From assembly GCA_033765345.1 (NCBI GenBank), contig JANRIC010000107.1, positions 19,590 to 83,589 of the forward strand: DNA of 64,000 bases, given 5' to 3'. Below the pieces are notes generated by a model. It searched no databases, was not told the DNA's origin, and saw only the letters and a program-made list of their open reading frames with translations. Each line of letters starts with the position of its first letter. Position 1 is the stretch's first letter. The DNA is from JANRIC01 sp033765345. Its GTDB lineage: Bacteria > Bacteroidota > Bacteroidia > Cytophagales > Microscillaceae. Of the stretch, positions 1-8,538 are shown one piece after another. The position numbers were made by a program, and so were the translations under genes.

Positions 1-411
1 GTTACTTTTAACCCCGAAAGTCAATTTTATTTGTCCCTAGGAATTAATTATCCCAATCGTTCGGATAAGGTTTTGGGGGATACAACCAATCTGGGAGGAG
101 ATATTTTTATTCATGGCGACTGTGTGACGGTCGGCTGTATTCCTATTACGGATGAAAAAATACAAGAGTTATATATCATCGCAGTTGATGCAAAAGCCGT
201 TGGGCAGGGGCGAATTCCGGTATCCATCTTCCCCACCAAACTGGATGATGCAAATTTTAAAGCATTAACTACAGAATACGTCGACAAACCGCAACTCCTT
301 AAATTTTGGGCTTCGCTCAAGGAAGGTTATCAGACTTTTGAGAAGTGTAAAAAGCTTCCTACTATTACATTCGGTGCGAAGGGAGAATACATTTGTAAGT
401 CCGGTTGTTAG
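1..411 (+). CDS. YafK-type L,D-transpeptidase family protein, C-terminal part
   Basis: The reading frame is open from the first base of the window, so the gene begins upstream and only about 136 C-terminal residues are seen. The stretch HGDCVTVGC is the catalytic YkuD motif (His, then Gly-Cys with the nucleophilic cysteine). The sequence around it (YPN...D near the start, HGDCVTVGC, then a Thr-Asp pair) is closer to the YafK branch than to ErfK/YcfS enzymes. Family members act in the periplasm on peptidoglycan stem peptides or on lipoprotein-peptidoglycan links. No signal peptide can be judged because the N-terminus is missing. The start at 31 (TTG) is only an artefact of truncation. A hairpin terminator lies about 185 bases downstream. 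Family assignment is fairly secure; the exact reaction is not. Confidence 0.8.
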   Translation, partial: VTFNPESQFYLSLGINYPNRSDKVLGDTTNLGGDIFIHGDCVTVGCIPITDEKIQELYIIAVDAKAVGQGRIPVSIFPTKLDDANFKALTTEYVDKPQLLKFWASLKEGYQTFEKCKKLPTITFGAKGEYICKSGC

Positions 412-718
412 AAATGGAACGCTTTATGCTCTACTGCAAAATTCCCGATTTAAGACAAATTTTCTAATTCCGGGATGTTTTGAGTATCCATTTTTGGCTA
501 ATTCATTGATAATCAAGCATGTAATCTAGTGGCATAAATTTGGTCTTTTACTAGTCAGTTTGATACTCAATGCATAGCTGGTTGAAGAATGCTCAAAAAA
601 ACTCCTCTCCTTGACGAGAAGAGTTTTTTTTATTCGATGCAGGCGCAAAGATTTTTTGCAGGCATATCAACTCGTATATTTTTTTTGTATCTTTATCTTT
701 CACAATATTTTACAAGCC
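412..718. other. Intergenic stretch without a gene
   Basis: About 300 bases between the transpeptidase and the ATPase gene. Apart from the hairpin terminator near 595-632, I see no coding potential, conserved motif or repeat. The short open frames here overlap the end of the transpeptidase out of frame or lack any recognisable protein signature. Confidence 0.6.
595..632 (+). terminator. Rho-independent terminator-like hairpin
   Basis: AAACTC pairs with GAGTTT, and after a two-base internal mismatch CTC pairs with GAG. A run of T residues follows directly. It probably ends transcription from the transpeptidase gene, and it separates that gene from the ATPase that starts at 719. Confidence 0.65.
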
Positions 719-1849
719 ATGAAAATAGAATCTCTCACCTATTTTGACCATAGCCAGGGCTGGGGTTTTGAAAATCTGGAATTCTCTAAGTTAAATCTCC
801 TCGTGGGTGCATCAGGCGTGGGGAAAACACAGATTTTAAGGGCGATTGAAGAACTACAGGATATTGCACAGGGAACCTACTCCAAAGGCATAGTTTGGCA
901 AATTATTTTTAAAGTGAACGAAGACAAAACATATATTTGGGAAGGAGATTTAAGTGAAACTGAAACAGAGTTTACACCTTTTCAAAAGAATGAGCCAATT
1001 ATTAAATTTGAAAAGCTTACTCTCAACGAAGAAATTTTATATTGTCGAGAAAAGACAGGTATTACTTTTAAAGGTTCTATACTTCCTTTTATAAATTCTC
1101 ACGATATTTTGCTTCCATTTTTTAAAGAAGATGAAATGATCCGAGAGGCTTATGTTCATTTGAATTACATATTTCATTTTGATGATGCTGAATATGACCA
1201 AGCTCTTCCTTGGTCATATATCAAACATTATGAAACTATAATAAAAGATGTGAATTTGCTAAATCTCCGTGGGTCTATTTTTTCATTGAAATGGAAGCTT
1301 TACTTTTTACAGAAAAAAAGTGAAGAAAATGAAGAATTTGCCAAACTCTGGAGTACTATTCTACAAAGTTATAAAGATATTTTTCCACAGGTTGAGTCTA
1401 TTGAATTTTTATTATCCTATCGAAAAGGATCAAATAGTAAATTTTTTCCAACGATTAGACTGATAGAAAAAAAACACCCTGAAACTCCCATTTCCGAAGA
1501 AGACATCTCCTCCGGGATGCTCAAAACCTTGCTCATGCTGGCACAAATTTATTTGATACCGGATAATTCGGTGGTCTTGGTAGATGAGCTAGAAAACAGC
1601 TTGGGGGTCAATTGTATGGACACTGTACTTGAAAATATTGTATTCGAGAACCGGGGGCAGTTTATCCTTACCAGTCATCATCCTTATATCATCAATCATA
1701 TTCCGTATGAAAGGTGGCTAATCATCACACGAGAAAACGGCAAAATCATCGCTCATAAAGCAAATGAATTTGATTTGGGAAAATCACGTCACGATAATTT
1801 TATCAAACTAACAAATCTCAAAGCATTTAAAGAAGGGGTAACAGTTTAA
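719..1849 (+). CDS. AAA_21/OLD-like ABC-type ATPase, first gene of a putative defence pair
   Basis: A 376-residue ABC-type ATPase of the RecF/OLD/AAA_21 kind. The P-loop GASGVGKT lies near residues 31-38, an ABC signature-like SSGMLKTLL near 265, Walker B VVLVDELENS near 287, and an H-loop TSHHPYIIN near 320. The middle is a divergent, mostly helical insertion. The open frame extends back to 611, but the ATG at 719 gives the family's usual MKIESLTY-like N-terminus, and the extension would lie over the upstream terminator. Its stop is four bases from the start of the next gene, so the two are almost certainly co-transcribed. ATPases of this group pair with nucleases or Toprim proteins in anti-phage systems such as PARIS and the OLD/Gabija group. 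A defence role is inferred from the architecture only. Confidence 0.75.
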   Translation: MKIESLTYFDHSQGWGFENLEFSKLNLLVGASGVGKTQILRAIEELQDIAQGTYSKGIVWQIIFKVNEDKTYIWEGDLSETETEFTPFQKNEPIIKFEKLTLNEEILYCREKTGITFKGSILPFINSHDILLPFFKEDEMIREAYVHLNYIFHFDDAEYDQALPWSYIKHYETIIKDVNLLNLRGSIFSLKWKLYFLQKKSEENEEFAKLWSTILQSYKDIFPQVESIEFLLSYRKGSNSKFFPTIRLIEKKHPETPISEEDISSGMLKTLLMLAQIYLIPDNSVVLVDELENSLGVNCMDTVLENIVFENRGQFILTSHHPYIINHIPYERWLIITRENGKIIAHKANEFDLGKSRHDNFIKLTNLKAFKEGVTV

Positions 1850-1853
1850 ATCA

Positions 1854-2555
1854 ATGAATTTATACTTTTTAGTGGAGGGTGCCAAAACGGAGATGATCGT
1901 TTACCCTCAGTGGTTATCTTATTTGATTCCTCAACTGACTCAGGCAGAGAGTATTTCCGAAGTACGGGAAAACAATTATTTTATGTTGAGTGGTGGCGGA
2001 GTTCCACAAATTTACGATCAATTGGAAAAAACAATTCAAGATATCAATGCATCAGGAAAGTTCAAATATCTGGTTTTTTGTGTTGATAGTGATGAAATGA
2101 CCGTGGAAGAAAAAAAAGAAGAAATCCATAATAAAATAAAAACTAAAAATCTTGAATTAATTGATTGCCACTTGGAAATAATCGTCCAAAATGTATGCAT
2201 TGAGACTTGGTTTTTGGGCAACAAAAAAATTTTCCCGAATGATCTCGATAGCGAGCTTTTTAGAAAATATGTCCAACATTATAACGTCCGTGAAAACGAT
2301 CCTGAGAGGATGCCCCTCTTGCCTGAAGCGGAATTTGATACCCATGCACAGTTTCATGAAAGCTATTTGAGAGAGCTTTTTAAGGAAAAATTTAAAAATC
2401 AACCTATTCGCTATTCCAAAAATCATCCTGGAGAAGTTACTAAAGAATACTACCTCAAAGCCCTCCAGCAAAGAATCCTTGACAATCCGGGGCATTTGAT
2501 GAGTTTTCAATATTTTATTCGGTTTTGTACGGAGATTCGGGTGCTTTTCAACTAA
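1854..2555 (+). CDS. Toprim/DUF4276/RloB-like protein, partner of the upstream ATPase
   Basis: A 233-residue soluble protein that starts four bases after the ATPase stop. It opens with a beta strand followed by LVEGAKTE, and about 70 residues later has a hydrophobic strand ending in VDSDE. An N-terminal Glu and a later Asp-x-Asp are what the Toprim metal site of OLD, RloB and DUF4276-like proteins looks like. A later IETWFLGN resembles the conserved E-x-W-L segment of RloB/DUF4276 proteins. In PARIS, an ATPase and a Toprim protein form such a pair, with the Toprim partner as the toxic nuclease. I did not find diagnostic residues that fix one named family, so 'Toprim-like' is inference. The spacing argues for a complex with the ATPase. 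Confidence 0.6.
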   Translation: MNLYFLVEGAKTEMIVYPQWLSYLIPQLTQAESISEVRENNYFMLSGGGVPQIYDQLEKTIQDINASGKFKYLVFCVDSDEMTVEEKKEEIHNKIKTKNLELIDCHLEIIVQNVCIETWFLGNKKIFPNDLDSELFRKYVQHYNVRENDPERMPLLPEAEFDTHAQFHESYLRELFKEKFKNQPIRYSKNHPGEVTKEYYLKALQQRILDNPGHLMSFQYFIRFCTEIRVLFN

Positions 2556-2707
2556 GCCAATCCTCTGATATTTCAGTATTTATTCTCTTTGGCTACACGA
2601 GTTTTACACTTTATTTAAATTTTATTCTAAGATATGCTATAATCAAATATAACCTAAATCTAAGAATTTTAAAAATCAGTTTTTTTTCAATTTAATCCCC
2701 TAACACC

Positions 2708-2769
2708 ACGGTCAGTTTCTTTACTGATAATTCTTTTGTTTCCAAATTACCAGTAAAGAAACTGACCGT
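2708..2769. repeat. Long perfect inverted repeat, 19-bp arms
   Basis: The arm at 2708-2726 is the exact reverse complement of 2751-2769, separated by a 24-base spacer. No T-run follows on either strand, so it is a poor factor-independent terminator. It lies between the defence-like pair and the convergent lipoprotein gene. A transcript hairpin, a short palindromic element or a protein-binding site are all possible. Confidence 0.8.
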
Positions 2770-2832
2770 AGTAAGTAAGGAGTTGTCTGTACCAAGCTTT
2801 TTGCCTGCATCAGGCTAATCCACAAAAATATG

Positions 2833-5800
2833 CTATTGCTCCACCTCCCTAAACAATACCCAATCTAGGTCGAGTACTTTATTTTGTTCAGCTTCCCCAG
2901 CTTCATTGTGCTCAGGAATTACTTTTTCGGTGAATACAAGGTAGAGATCGGTCTCAGAATTGATGGCACTGAATGGGATGAATAATTCCTTCCAAGCTCG
3001 CTCCTCAGCGGCGGGTGGGAGTTTTGCCTGGGCGATTTTTTTGCCGAGTATGCTCCCCAAATGCAGGGAAATAGTGCCTTCTTTGCGATTGGCGAGTCGG
3101 ATTGTGACTCCGGCAATACCTTTTAAGTCTACTTGTTTAAAAGCAATCGAGCCTCCGGTAAAAAGCTGCACCATTGTGTTTTCACCTTTTTCACCAAAGC
3201 GTCTTTTTTCTCCGCCACTGATCTGATCCGCAAATTCGGCTTGCATCTTTGCAGGGCGTAAAATAAGCACTTCCCGACTACCTAGCGGCTCAATGCCCCC
3301 AGCACCTTGGTCACGATAGCCTACTGCCATAAGATAAGCCCCGCTTTTGTCGGATTGGTGTCGATTGAGTTTCATTTTTCCGGTGAGTGGGATGGAAGAT
3401 TTTTCTTCCAGTGAGAGGATATATCTGACCATTTCCTGTGCATCTGCTTCGCTGAGTTGTGGGTGGCCGGCCATGATTTTTTCGCCCCAGTTGCCATTAC
3501 CTCCTTTGATGATCTTTTGGGCTAAGATGGTCACAGCCTGCGGATCATCCTGGTATCGCTGGGCTACCTGCCGGTAGGAGGGTCCGATGTTTGGGGCTTC
3601 TTCCTGATGACAGGAGAAACAATCGCTTCCACTGATGAGTTTTTTGCCTTTCAGGTATTTGAGTGGTCCTTCGGGTAAGGCTTCTTTGCCTTGAATGATA
3701 TTGCTTAGGTATTCAAAATCATCTATGTAGGTAAATGTAAGTGTCTGTTGTTTGGGATCAATGCCCTCCTTGCTTTCATCTTCTTTGTCGCGGATACGGA
3801 TTTGATAAGGTACTTCCTGAGTTTGTTCAAAGTAGAAAGAGCGATTCCCTGTCCAAGCAATTTGTACTTCTGGCGGATTGTTACCGATTTGTATCGTTGC
3901 ATACGCCAGTCCTTCGCTTCCTTGAGCGTCAATTACTTTGAGTTTGACCTTGTAAGTACCGTTTTTGGCGAACGTATAACTTGCATCGACTCCTTGTGCA
4001 TCGGCTTTTTTCATATTGCCGAAATACCACTCGTAGCGCAGCGAATCGCCTTGGTCATAGTCAAAAGAGGCGCGGGCAGAAAATTTGACCTTGTGTGGAG
4101 CAGAGCCATTGGGTTTGTCCATACTGATTTTGGCGATAGGTTCACGGTTTCCGTGGGCAAACACAATTTTGGTCAGTCGGGCATCCGGGTTATCCATAAA
4201 ATATTGATTGCCATATTCTAAGACATACATTGCCCCATCTGGGCCGAATTTGATGTCAATTGGCTTGCTCCAGGAGATATTATCCAGGAAGGGTTCCATT
4301 TGCAGGAGTTTGCCGTCTTTGTCTAAGGTAAACACCTTGATCCAACTGCGGGCCCATTCGTAGACAAAAAATTTACCATCATAATATTCCGGGAATTTTA
4401 CCTTTGAGGGCAAGGTAGCTTCATATTGATAAAAAGGCCCTGCCATCGCACTGCGTGAGCCTGTACCCAACAGTGGAAACTCTTTGGATTCTGAATAAGG
4501 ATACCAAATCCAGGCAGGCTGCGCCGGAGGCAAGATTTCAGCACCGTAATTATGGGGTGAAAGATTGACAGGACGGCTAGAAACCTGTAGTGTGCCTACT
4601 TCGTCCGTCGCAAAATCACGATCGGGGTATGAAAAGTTATTCCCCACAAAATAAGGCCATCCAAAATTCCCAGCGGTTTTGGCTTGGTTCCATTCGTCGT
4701 AGCTTTGTGGGCCATAGCGTCCTGGTTCGCCGACATCCGGGCCTACATCACCCCAATAAACCCAATTGGTACGAGGGTCAATGCTAATGCGGAAAGGATT
4801 GCGACAGCCCATCGCGTAGATTTCGGGGCGGCCTTGAGAGCCGTCTTTGGGGAAAAGATTACCGTGGGGGATTTCATAAGTACCATTGGGTTTGGGTTTG
4901 ATTCTGAGGATTTTACCACGGAGGTCTTGCGTATTGCCTGAAGATTTCTGGGCATCAAAAGGACCTCGTCCCGGGCGTTCGTCAATAGGTGTGTAGCCAT
5001 TAGATTCTTTGGAACTGGTATTGTCACCAGTGGAGAGATACAGCAGCCCGTCCGGGCCGAATTCTACGGCTCCGCCAGAGTGGCAGCAGGTTTCGCGTTG
5101 TACTTTTACTTTGAGAATTACTTTTTCGGTATTCCAGTACAGGCTATCTCCTATAAAATCAAACCTAGAGAGATACTGATAAGGATTATCACACAGAGCA
5201 GAAGGGGAGTAATAGATGTACACCCAGTGATTATCCCTGCCATAGCCAGGGTCAGCAGCTATTCCCTGCAAACCGTCTTCATAATTTCCATTGATACACA
5301 CATTAAACTCGGCGACTACCTTGGTTTTTTGGGCGTAAGGGTCATAAAGTTTGAGTTTGCCACGTCGTTCCGTAAATAATACCTGCTCGCTTACTGGCAA
5401 AATAGTCATTTGCATCGGCTCATAAAGATCATCATCGAGTACAATTTGTGTAAATCGACTTTCCGGTGGGGCAGGCAAGCTTCGCATACGCATTGGGTTG
5501 TAGGCATTATCGCCCATTAGAAAATGAAGCCCTTTGAGCAATTCGGCTTTGAGGTCAGCCTTTTGAAAATCAAATTTATGGATGTCTGCTTTTGCAATTC
5601 TGCCACCGTCATATTTGGAGGTTTGGAATAACTTGGGCAAATCAGAATCTTCCAGACCTGCTTTGGCGATGGGGTTCTTGGCATCCAGGAGTGCTTGATA
5701 CCAGTGCCAGCTATAAGGCCTAGTATGTAAGCTATCAATAGTAAACAAACCGCCACCTGCTTGTACATAACGCTCTACGCCGGTTTTGTGCCAGGGCTGG

Positions 5801-6069
5801 AGTTGGGCTTCGGGTAGGTTGAGCATCAGGATTGCACTGTACTGTAATAGGCTATCCTCAGTCAGTACTTCAAAGCTTTTGCGGATATCGAGCCGGAAAC
5901 TCTCAGACTTGGCTAATTCTTGCAAATGAGCTTGTATTTTTTGGGTATAGGAAGCATCTTTTTCAGCAGGGTTGAAGAGGTATAAAACCTTTTTTTCTTT
6001 TCGGAAGGTGAGATCATGGTGGCAAGAAGCAAGCATGACCATAAGTAGTATTGTGCAAATAAATCTCAT
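2833..6069 (-). CDS. Lipoprotein with ThuA-like, sugar dehydrogenase, PKD, cytochrome c and carbohydrate-binding domains
   Basis: A 1078-residue exported protein. It starts with a lipoprotein signal (LLMVMLASC, lipidated Cys near 16). Next come a ThuA-like domain (about 25-190), a glucose/sorbosone dehydrogenase-type beta-propeller (about 205-630), a PKD domain (about 640-720), a cytochrome c domain with heme motif CFSCH near 815 and a likely Met ligand about 45 residues later, and a C-terminal CBM6-like beta-sandwich (about 930-1075). Soluble sugar dehydrogenases of this fold oxidise aldoses with PQQ, and the fused heme would accept the electrons. The protein should sit on the outer membrane or in the periplasm. 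The multi-domain order is common in Bacteroidota and Planctomycetes; the substrate and the use of PQQ are not shown by the sequence. It stands alone, with no sugar-utilisation operon nearby. Confidence 0.85.
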   Translation of the reverse strand: MRFICTILLMVMLASCHHDLTFRKEKKVLYLFNPAEKDASYTQKIQAHLQELAKSESFRLDIRKSFEVLTEDSLLQYSAILMLNLPEAQLQPWHKTGVERYVQAGGGLFTIDSLHTRPYSWHWYQALLDAKNPIAKAGLEDSDLPKLFQTSKYDGGRIAKADIHKFDFQKADLKAELLKGLHFLMGDNAYNPMRMRSLPAPPESRFTQIVLDDDLYEPMQMTILPVSEQVLFTERRGKLKLYDPYAQKTKVVAEFNVCINGNYEDGLQGIAADPGYGRDNHWVYIYYSPSALCDNPYQYLSRFDFIGDSLYWNTEKVILKVKVQRETCCHSGGAVEFGPDGLLYLSTGDNTSSKESNGYTPIDERPGRGPFDAQKSSGNTQDLRGKILRIKPKPNGTYEIPHGNLFPKDGSQGRPEIYAMGCRNPFRISIDPRTNWVYWGDVGPDVGEPGRYGPQSYDEWNQAKTAGNFGWPYFVGNNFSYPDRDFATDEVGTLQVSSRPVNLSPHNYGAEILPPAQPAWIWYPYSESKEFPLLGTGSRSAMAGPFYQYEATLPSKVKFPEYYDGKFFVYEWARSWIKVFTLDKDGKLLQMEPFLDNISWSKPIDIKFGPDGAMYVLEYGNQYFMDNPDARLTKIVFAHGNREPIAKISMDKPNGSAPHKVKFSARASFDYDQGDSLRYEWYFGNMKKADAQGVDASYTFAKNGTYKVKLKVIDAQGSEGLAYATIQIGNNPPEVQIAWTGNRSFYFEQTQEVPYQIRIRDKEDESKEGIDPKQQTLTFTYIDDFEYLSNIIQGKEALPEGPLKYLKGKKLISGSDCFSCHQEEAPNIGPSYRQVAQRYQDDPQAVTILAQKIIKGGNGNWGEKIMAGHPQLSEADAQEMVRYILSLEEKSSIPLTGKMKLNRHQSDKSGAYLMAVGYRDQGAGGIEPLGSREVLILRPAKMQAEFADQISGGEKRRFGEKGENTMVQLFTGGSIAFKQVDLKGIAGVTIRLANRKEGTISLHLGSILGKKIAQAKLPPAAEERAWKELFIPFSAINSETDLYLVFTEKVIPEHNEAGEAEQNKVLDLDWVLFREVEQ

Positions 6070-6280
6070 AGGCTTGTGTAAATTATAGATAAGAAGTCAG
6101 AACTTTGGAATATTCAGGTTACATGTAGGCTTAAAGTTAGCCCTGTTCAGGTAAAATCACAAGTTTAGCATGGCAAAATAACATTTGCTGTACAAAACAG
6201 ACATTTTACTGGTATTGATTTAGCTTAGAATCAAACTTAAATCCTTCATATCTCTGAATACACAGATCAAAAAATTGAAT

Positions 6281-8326
6281 TTAAAGCAAACGGATCAAGG
6301 CAATTTCAATCAAAAGACAAATAAGTGCCACGATGAGCATATATTTCCAGAGATTGATTTGAATATTTTTTTCCTTGAATTCCTGAATGAAGTTCTTATT
6401 TTCGGTAAAATCATAAACTTGTACATTTTTGGCTGCCCCAAAAGCACTTTTGATTTGATCTTTGGTGTAAAAATCCATTTGTGATTCGGCTTTGCCATAG
6501 TTGAGTGCAATCATACCTGCTGACTTTTTGCCTTCGGTTTGGAGGGAATAAAAACCTGCCTCAAGGGCTATTTCGGGCAATTCAAAGGTCAATTCTCCGT
6601 CTACAATTCTTTGAGCTGGAACTATCTGTAGGTCGCCTTTGACTAGTTTGTAGACCTGTTCTTTGCTGGGTGCATCTACTTTGACGTTCAGGGTTTTATC
6701 TTGGAAGGTGTAAGACAGTCGTTCATCTCTGCCTTTGCTGAGAGAAGCAATTTTGTACATAATGGGTACAAAGACGGCGTGTTTGGCAAAATTGCTGTAT
6801 GCAGACTGCAAAGGAGAGGCAAACAGATAAACTTTGCCTTGCTGTTGATTAAATTGTGTCAGAAAAGGGCGGCGATTTTTAAAATCCAGCAGATTATTTC
6901 CCAGATTATTCCATTGGAGTACTGCATTGGCATAGGGCATATTCATATTGTTGGGTACTTTCTCAAAAATTCCCTGATAAAAGGGATTTTGTACATTCAT
7001 CACTGCCAGTTCGTTGGCTTTGCCAGTGCCTAATGAATCCGGATTAACAGCTCTTGACCCGCTGATATTCAGCGCAGTAAGGAGCGATACAAAATCTGAA
7101 CCTGCTTTTGCAGGAGGAATCACGACCAAAGAACCTCCTTTGGATACAAATTCGCGAAGCGAACGAGCAAGCTCATTATCTATCAGCGACGTTTCCTGGA
7201 GGATAATCAATTCGGCATTATTGACCCGGTTATAATCCAAGCTGTTGATATTAAAGCTATTCACCTGGAAAACCGATTCATTGGAATACACATTCTCGAT
7301 ATAATTACTTTGTTTTTGATCATACAAATGCAGAATATCAATTTTGGGAGAAGCATTGATCACAAAATAATAGTCATTGTCAAAAGTAACTGGGTAATCC
7401 TCAAAGCTGATTCTGCACGGTTTGATCCCTGTACCCTGGACGGTAAAATTGAAGTTAGCCTTAGTCGTCGCATTGGCTGCCAGATTGACTGTACTGGTGG
7501 AAACTTGTTTATTATCGATAAATAGTTTTAGGGTAAGCCCTAGATATTCTTCCTGACTAAAGCTTTTGAGGCGTACATTGATCTGGTTCGTTTCCAGAGA
7601 CTTGATGAAGGGATTCTCCAGCCATACCGAATCAATCATCAGATTGGGCGTGCGCTCGGATTTGATCGGAATGATATAATATTGATTGTTGGTATCGAGT
7701 TTGACCTTGTCCAAATCGCCTGCGGTACTTTTTTGAAAGTCGGAAAACCAAAAAATTTGATTTTTCCGATTCTGAGAATAACGATCCAGCAGATTGGTCT
7801 GTCTTTGAAAAACACTGTTCAAATCTCGAAATGAATTGGAAAAACTCGTCTCAGTCAGTCGGTCTTCTATTTCTTCGGAAGTAACCGGATATTGCTCTTT
7901 ATTCTCAAAATTATTAGTAATCATCTGAAAACGAGCATCTTTAGGAAATACCTTGATTAAATCACTTGTATAAGAAAGTGCCAGATCGAGGTATTTGTCA
8001 TTCCCTACCTCACTTTGCATACTGTAAGAATTATCTACATAAATACTTACCAATCCGCTTAGATTTTTGATGGCTTTTTGGTTGGCACTTGGCAGAAAGG
8101 GTTGGGCAAAAGCAAAAACCAGAAAACTCACAAAACCCAAACGGCTTAAGAGAATGAGAAAATGTTTAAGTTTGCGAAAAGAATTGGTTTTGGTTTTGAC
8201 TTCTTTGAGCAAACTAACATTACTGAAATAAACACGTTTGATTCTTCGGAAGTTGAATAGGTGGATGGCAATCGGAATGGCCAGCGCAAACAAAGCCCAT
8301 AAAAATTGGGGATATAAAAATTTCAT
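6281..8326 (-). CDS. BatA-like membrane protein with von Willebrand A-type domain
   Basis: A 681-residue membrane protein. The N-terminus (FLYPQFLWALFALAIPI, then HLFNFRR near residue 25) is the typical BatA amino-terminal domain, and a second transmembrane stretch lies near 60-75. A von Willebrand A-type domain follows, with the MIDAS-like VDNSYSM near residue 96. The central part is beta-rich with a DJ-1/glutamine-amidotransferase-like fold around 370-480. The C-terminus is a single transmembrane helix. Orthologues sit in the inner membrane of Bacteroidota, and many are found near MoxR/Bat aerotolerance genes, but none of these is adjacent here. Function unknown; a scaffold role in envelope stress is a guess from family context. 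A TAnnTTTG element lies 45 bases upstream of the ATG. Confidence 0.8.
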   Translation of the reverse strand: MKFLYPQFLWALFALAIPIAIHLFNFRRIKRVYFSNVSLLKEVKTKTNSFRKLKHFLILLSRLGFVSFLVFAFAQPFLPSANQKAIKNLSGLVSIYVDNSYSMQSEVGNDKYLDLALSYTSDLIKVFPKDARFQMITNNFENKEQYPVTSEEIEDRLTETSFSNSFRDLNSVFQRQTNLLDRYSQNRKNQIFWFSDFQKSTAGDLDKVKLDTNNQYYIIPIKSERTPNLMIDSVWLENPFIKSLETNQINVRLKSFSQEEYLGLTLKLFIDNKQVSTSTVNLAANATTKANFNFTVQGTGIKPCRISFEDYPVTFDNDYYFVINASPKIDILHLYDQKQSNYIENVYSNESVFQVNSFNINSLDYNRVNNAELIILQETSLIDNELARSLREFVSKGGSLVVIPPAKAGSDFVSLLTALNISGSRAVNPDSLGTGKANELAVMNVQNPFYQGIFEKVPNNMNMPYANAVLQWNNLGNNLLDFKNRRPFLTQFNQQQGKVYLFASPLQSAYSNFAKHAVFVPIMYKIASLSKGRDERLSYTFQDKTLNVKVDAPSKEQVYKLVKGDLQIVPAQRIVDGELTFELPEIALEAGFYSLQTEGKKSAGMIALNYGKAESQMDFYTKDQIKSAFGAAKNVQVYDFTENKNFIQEFKEKNIQINLWKYMLIVALICLLIEIALIRLL

Positions 8327-8370
8327 TAATTATTCTACCTGGATTTAAATAATTTTTTTATAATCAAAAG

Positions 8371-8378
8371 CAAATCTA
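8371..8378 (-). promoter_or_regulatory. Bacteroidota -7 promoter element for the BatA-like gene
   Basis: On the minus strand this reads TAGATTTG, an exact match to the TAnnTTTG consensus of Bacteroidota housekeeping promoters, about 45 bases ahead of the ATG at 8326. I see no clear TTTG -33 box at the expected distance. Confidence 0.45.
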
Positions 8379-8538
8379 ATGAATTGTACCTAAAAAATAG
8401 AAATCTCGTATTTTAATAACGCATAATAATTTGTTAAATTCTGCTTATTTTTTGAGACACAAACTACAAGCTTCCAACAGGTTTTATTTGAACTTGTACC
8501 TTCTTTGAAAATTATAAATCGTGAACATCAGTTTTAAA

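Noticed and set aside
338..529. 63-codon open frame after the transpeptidase
   Set aside because: It starts inside the transpeptidase in another frame and encodes no recognisable protein.
2157..2510. Antisense open frame of 117 codons in the Toprim-like gene
   Set aside because: It overlaps the better-supported gene of the pair completely.
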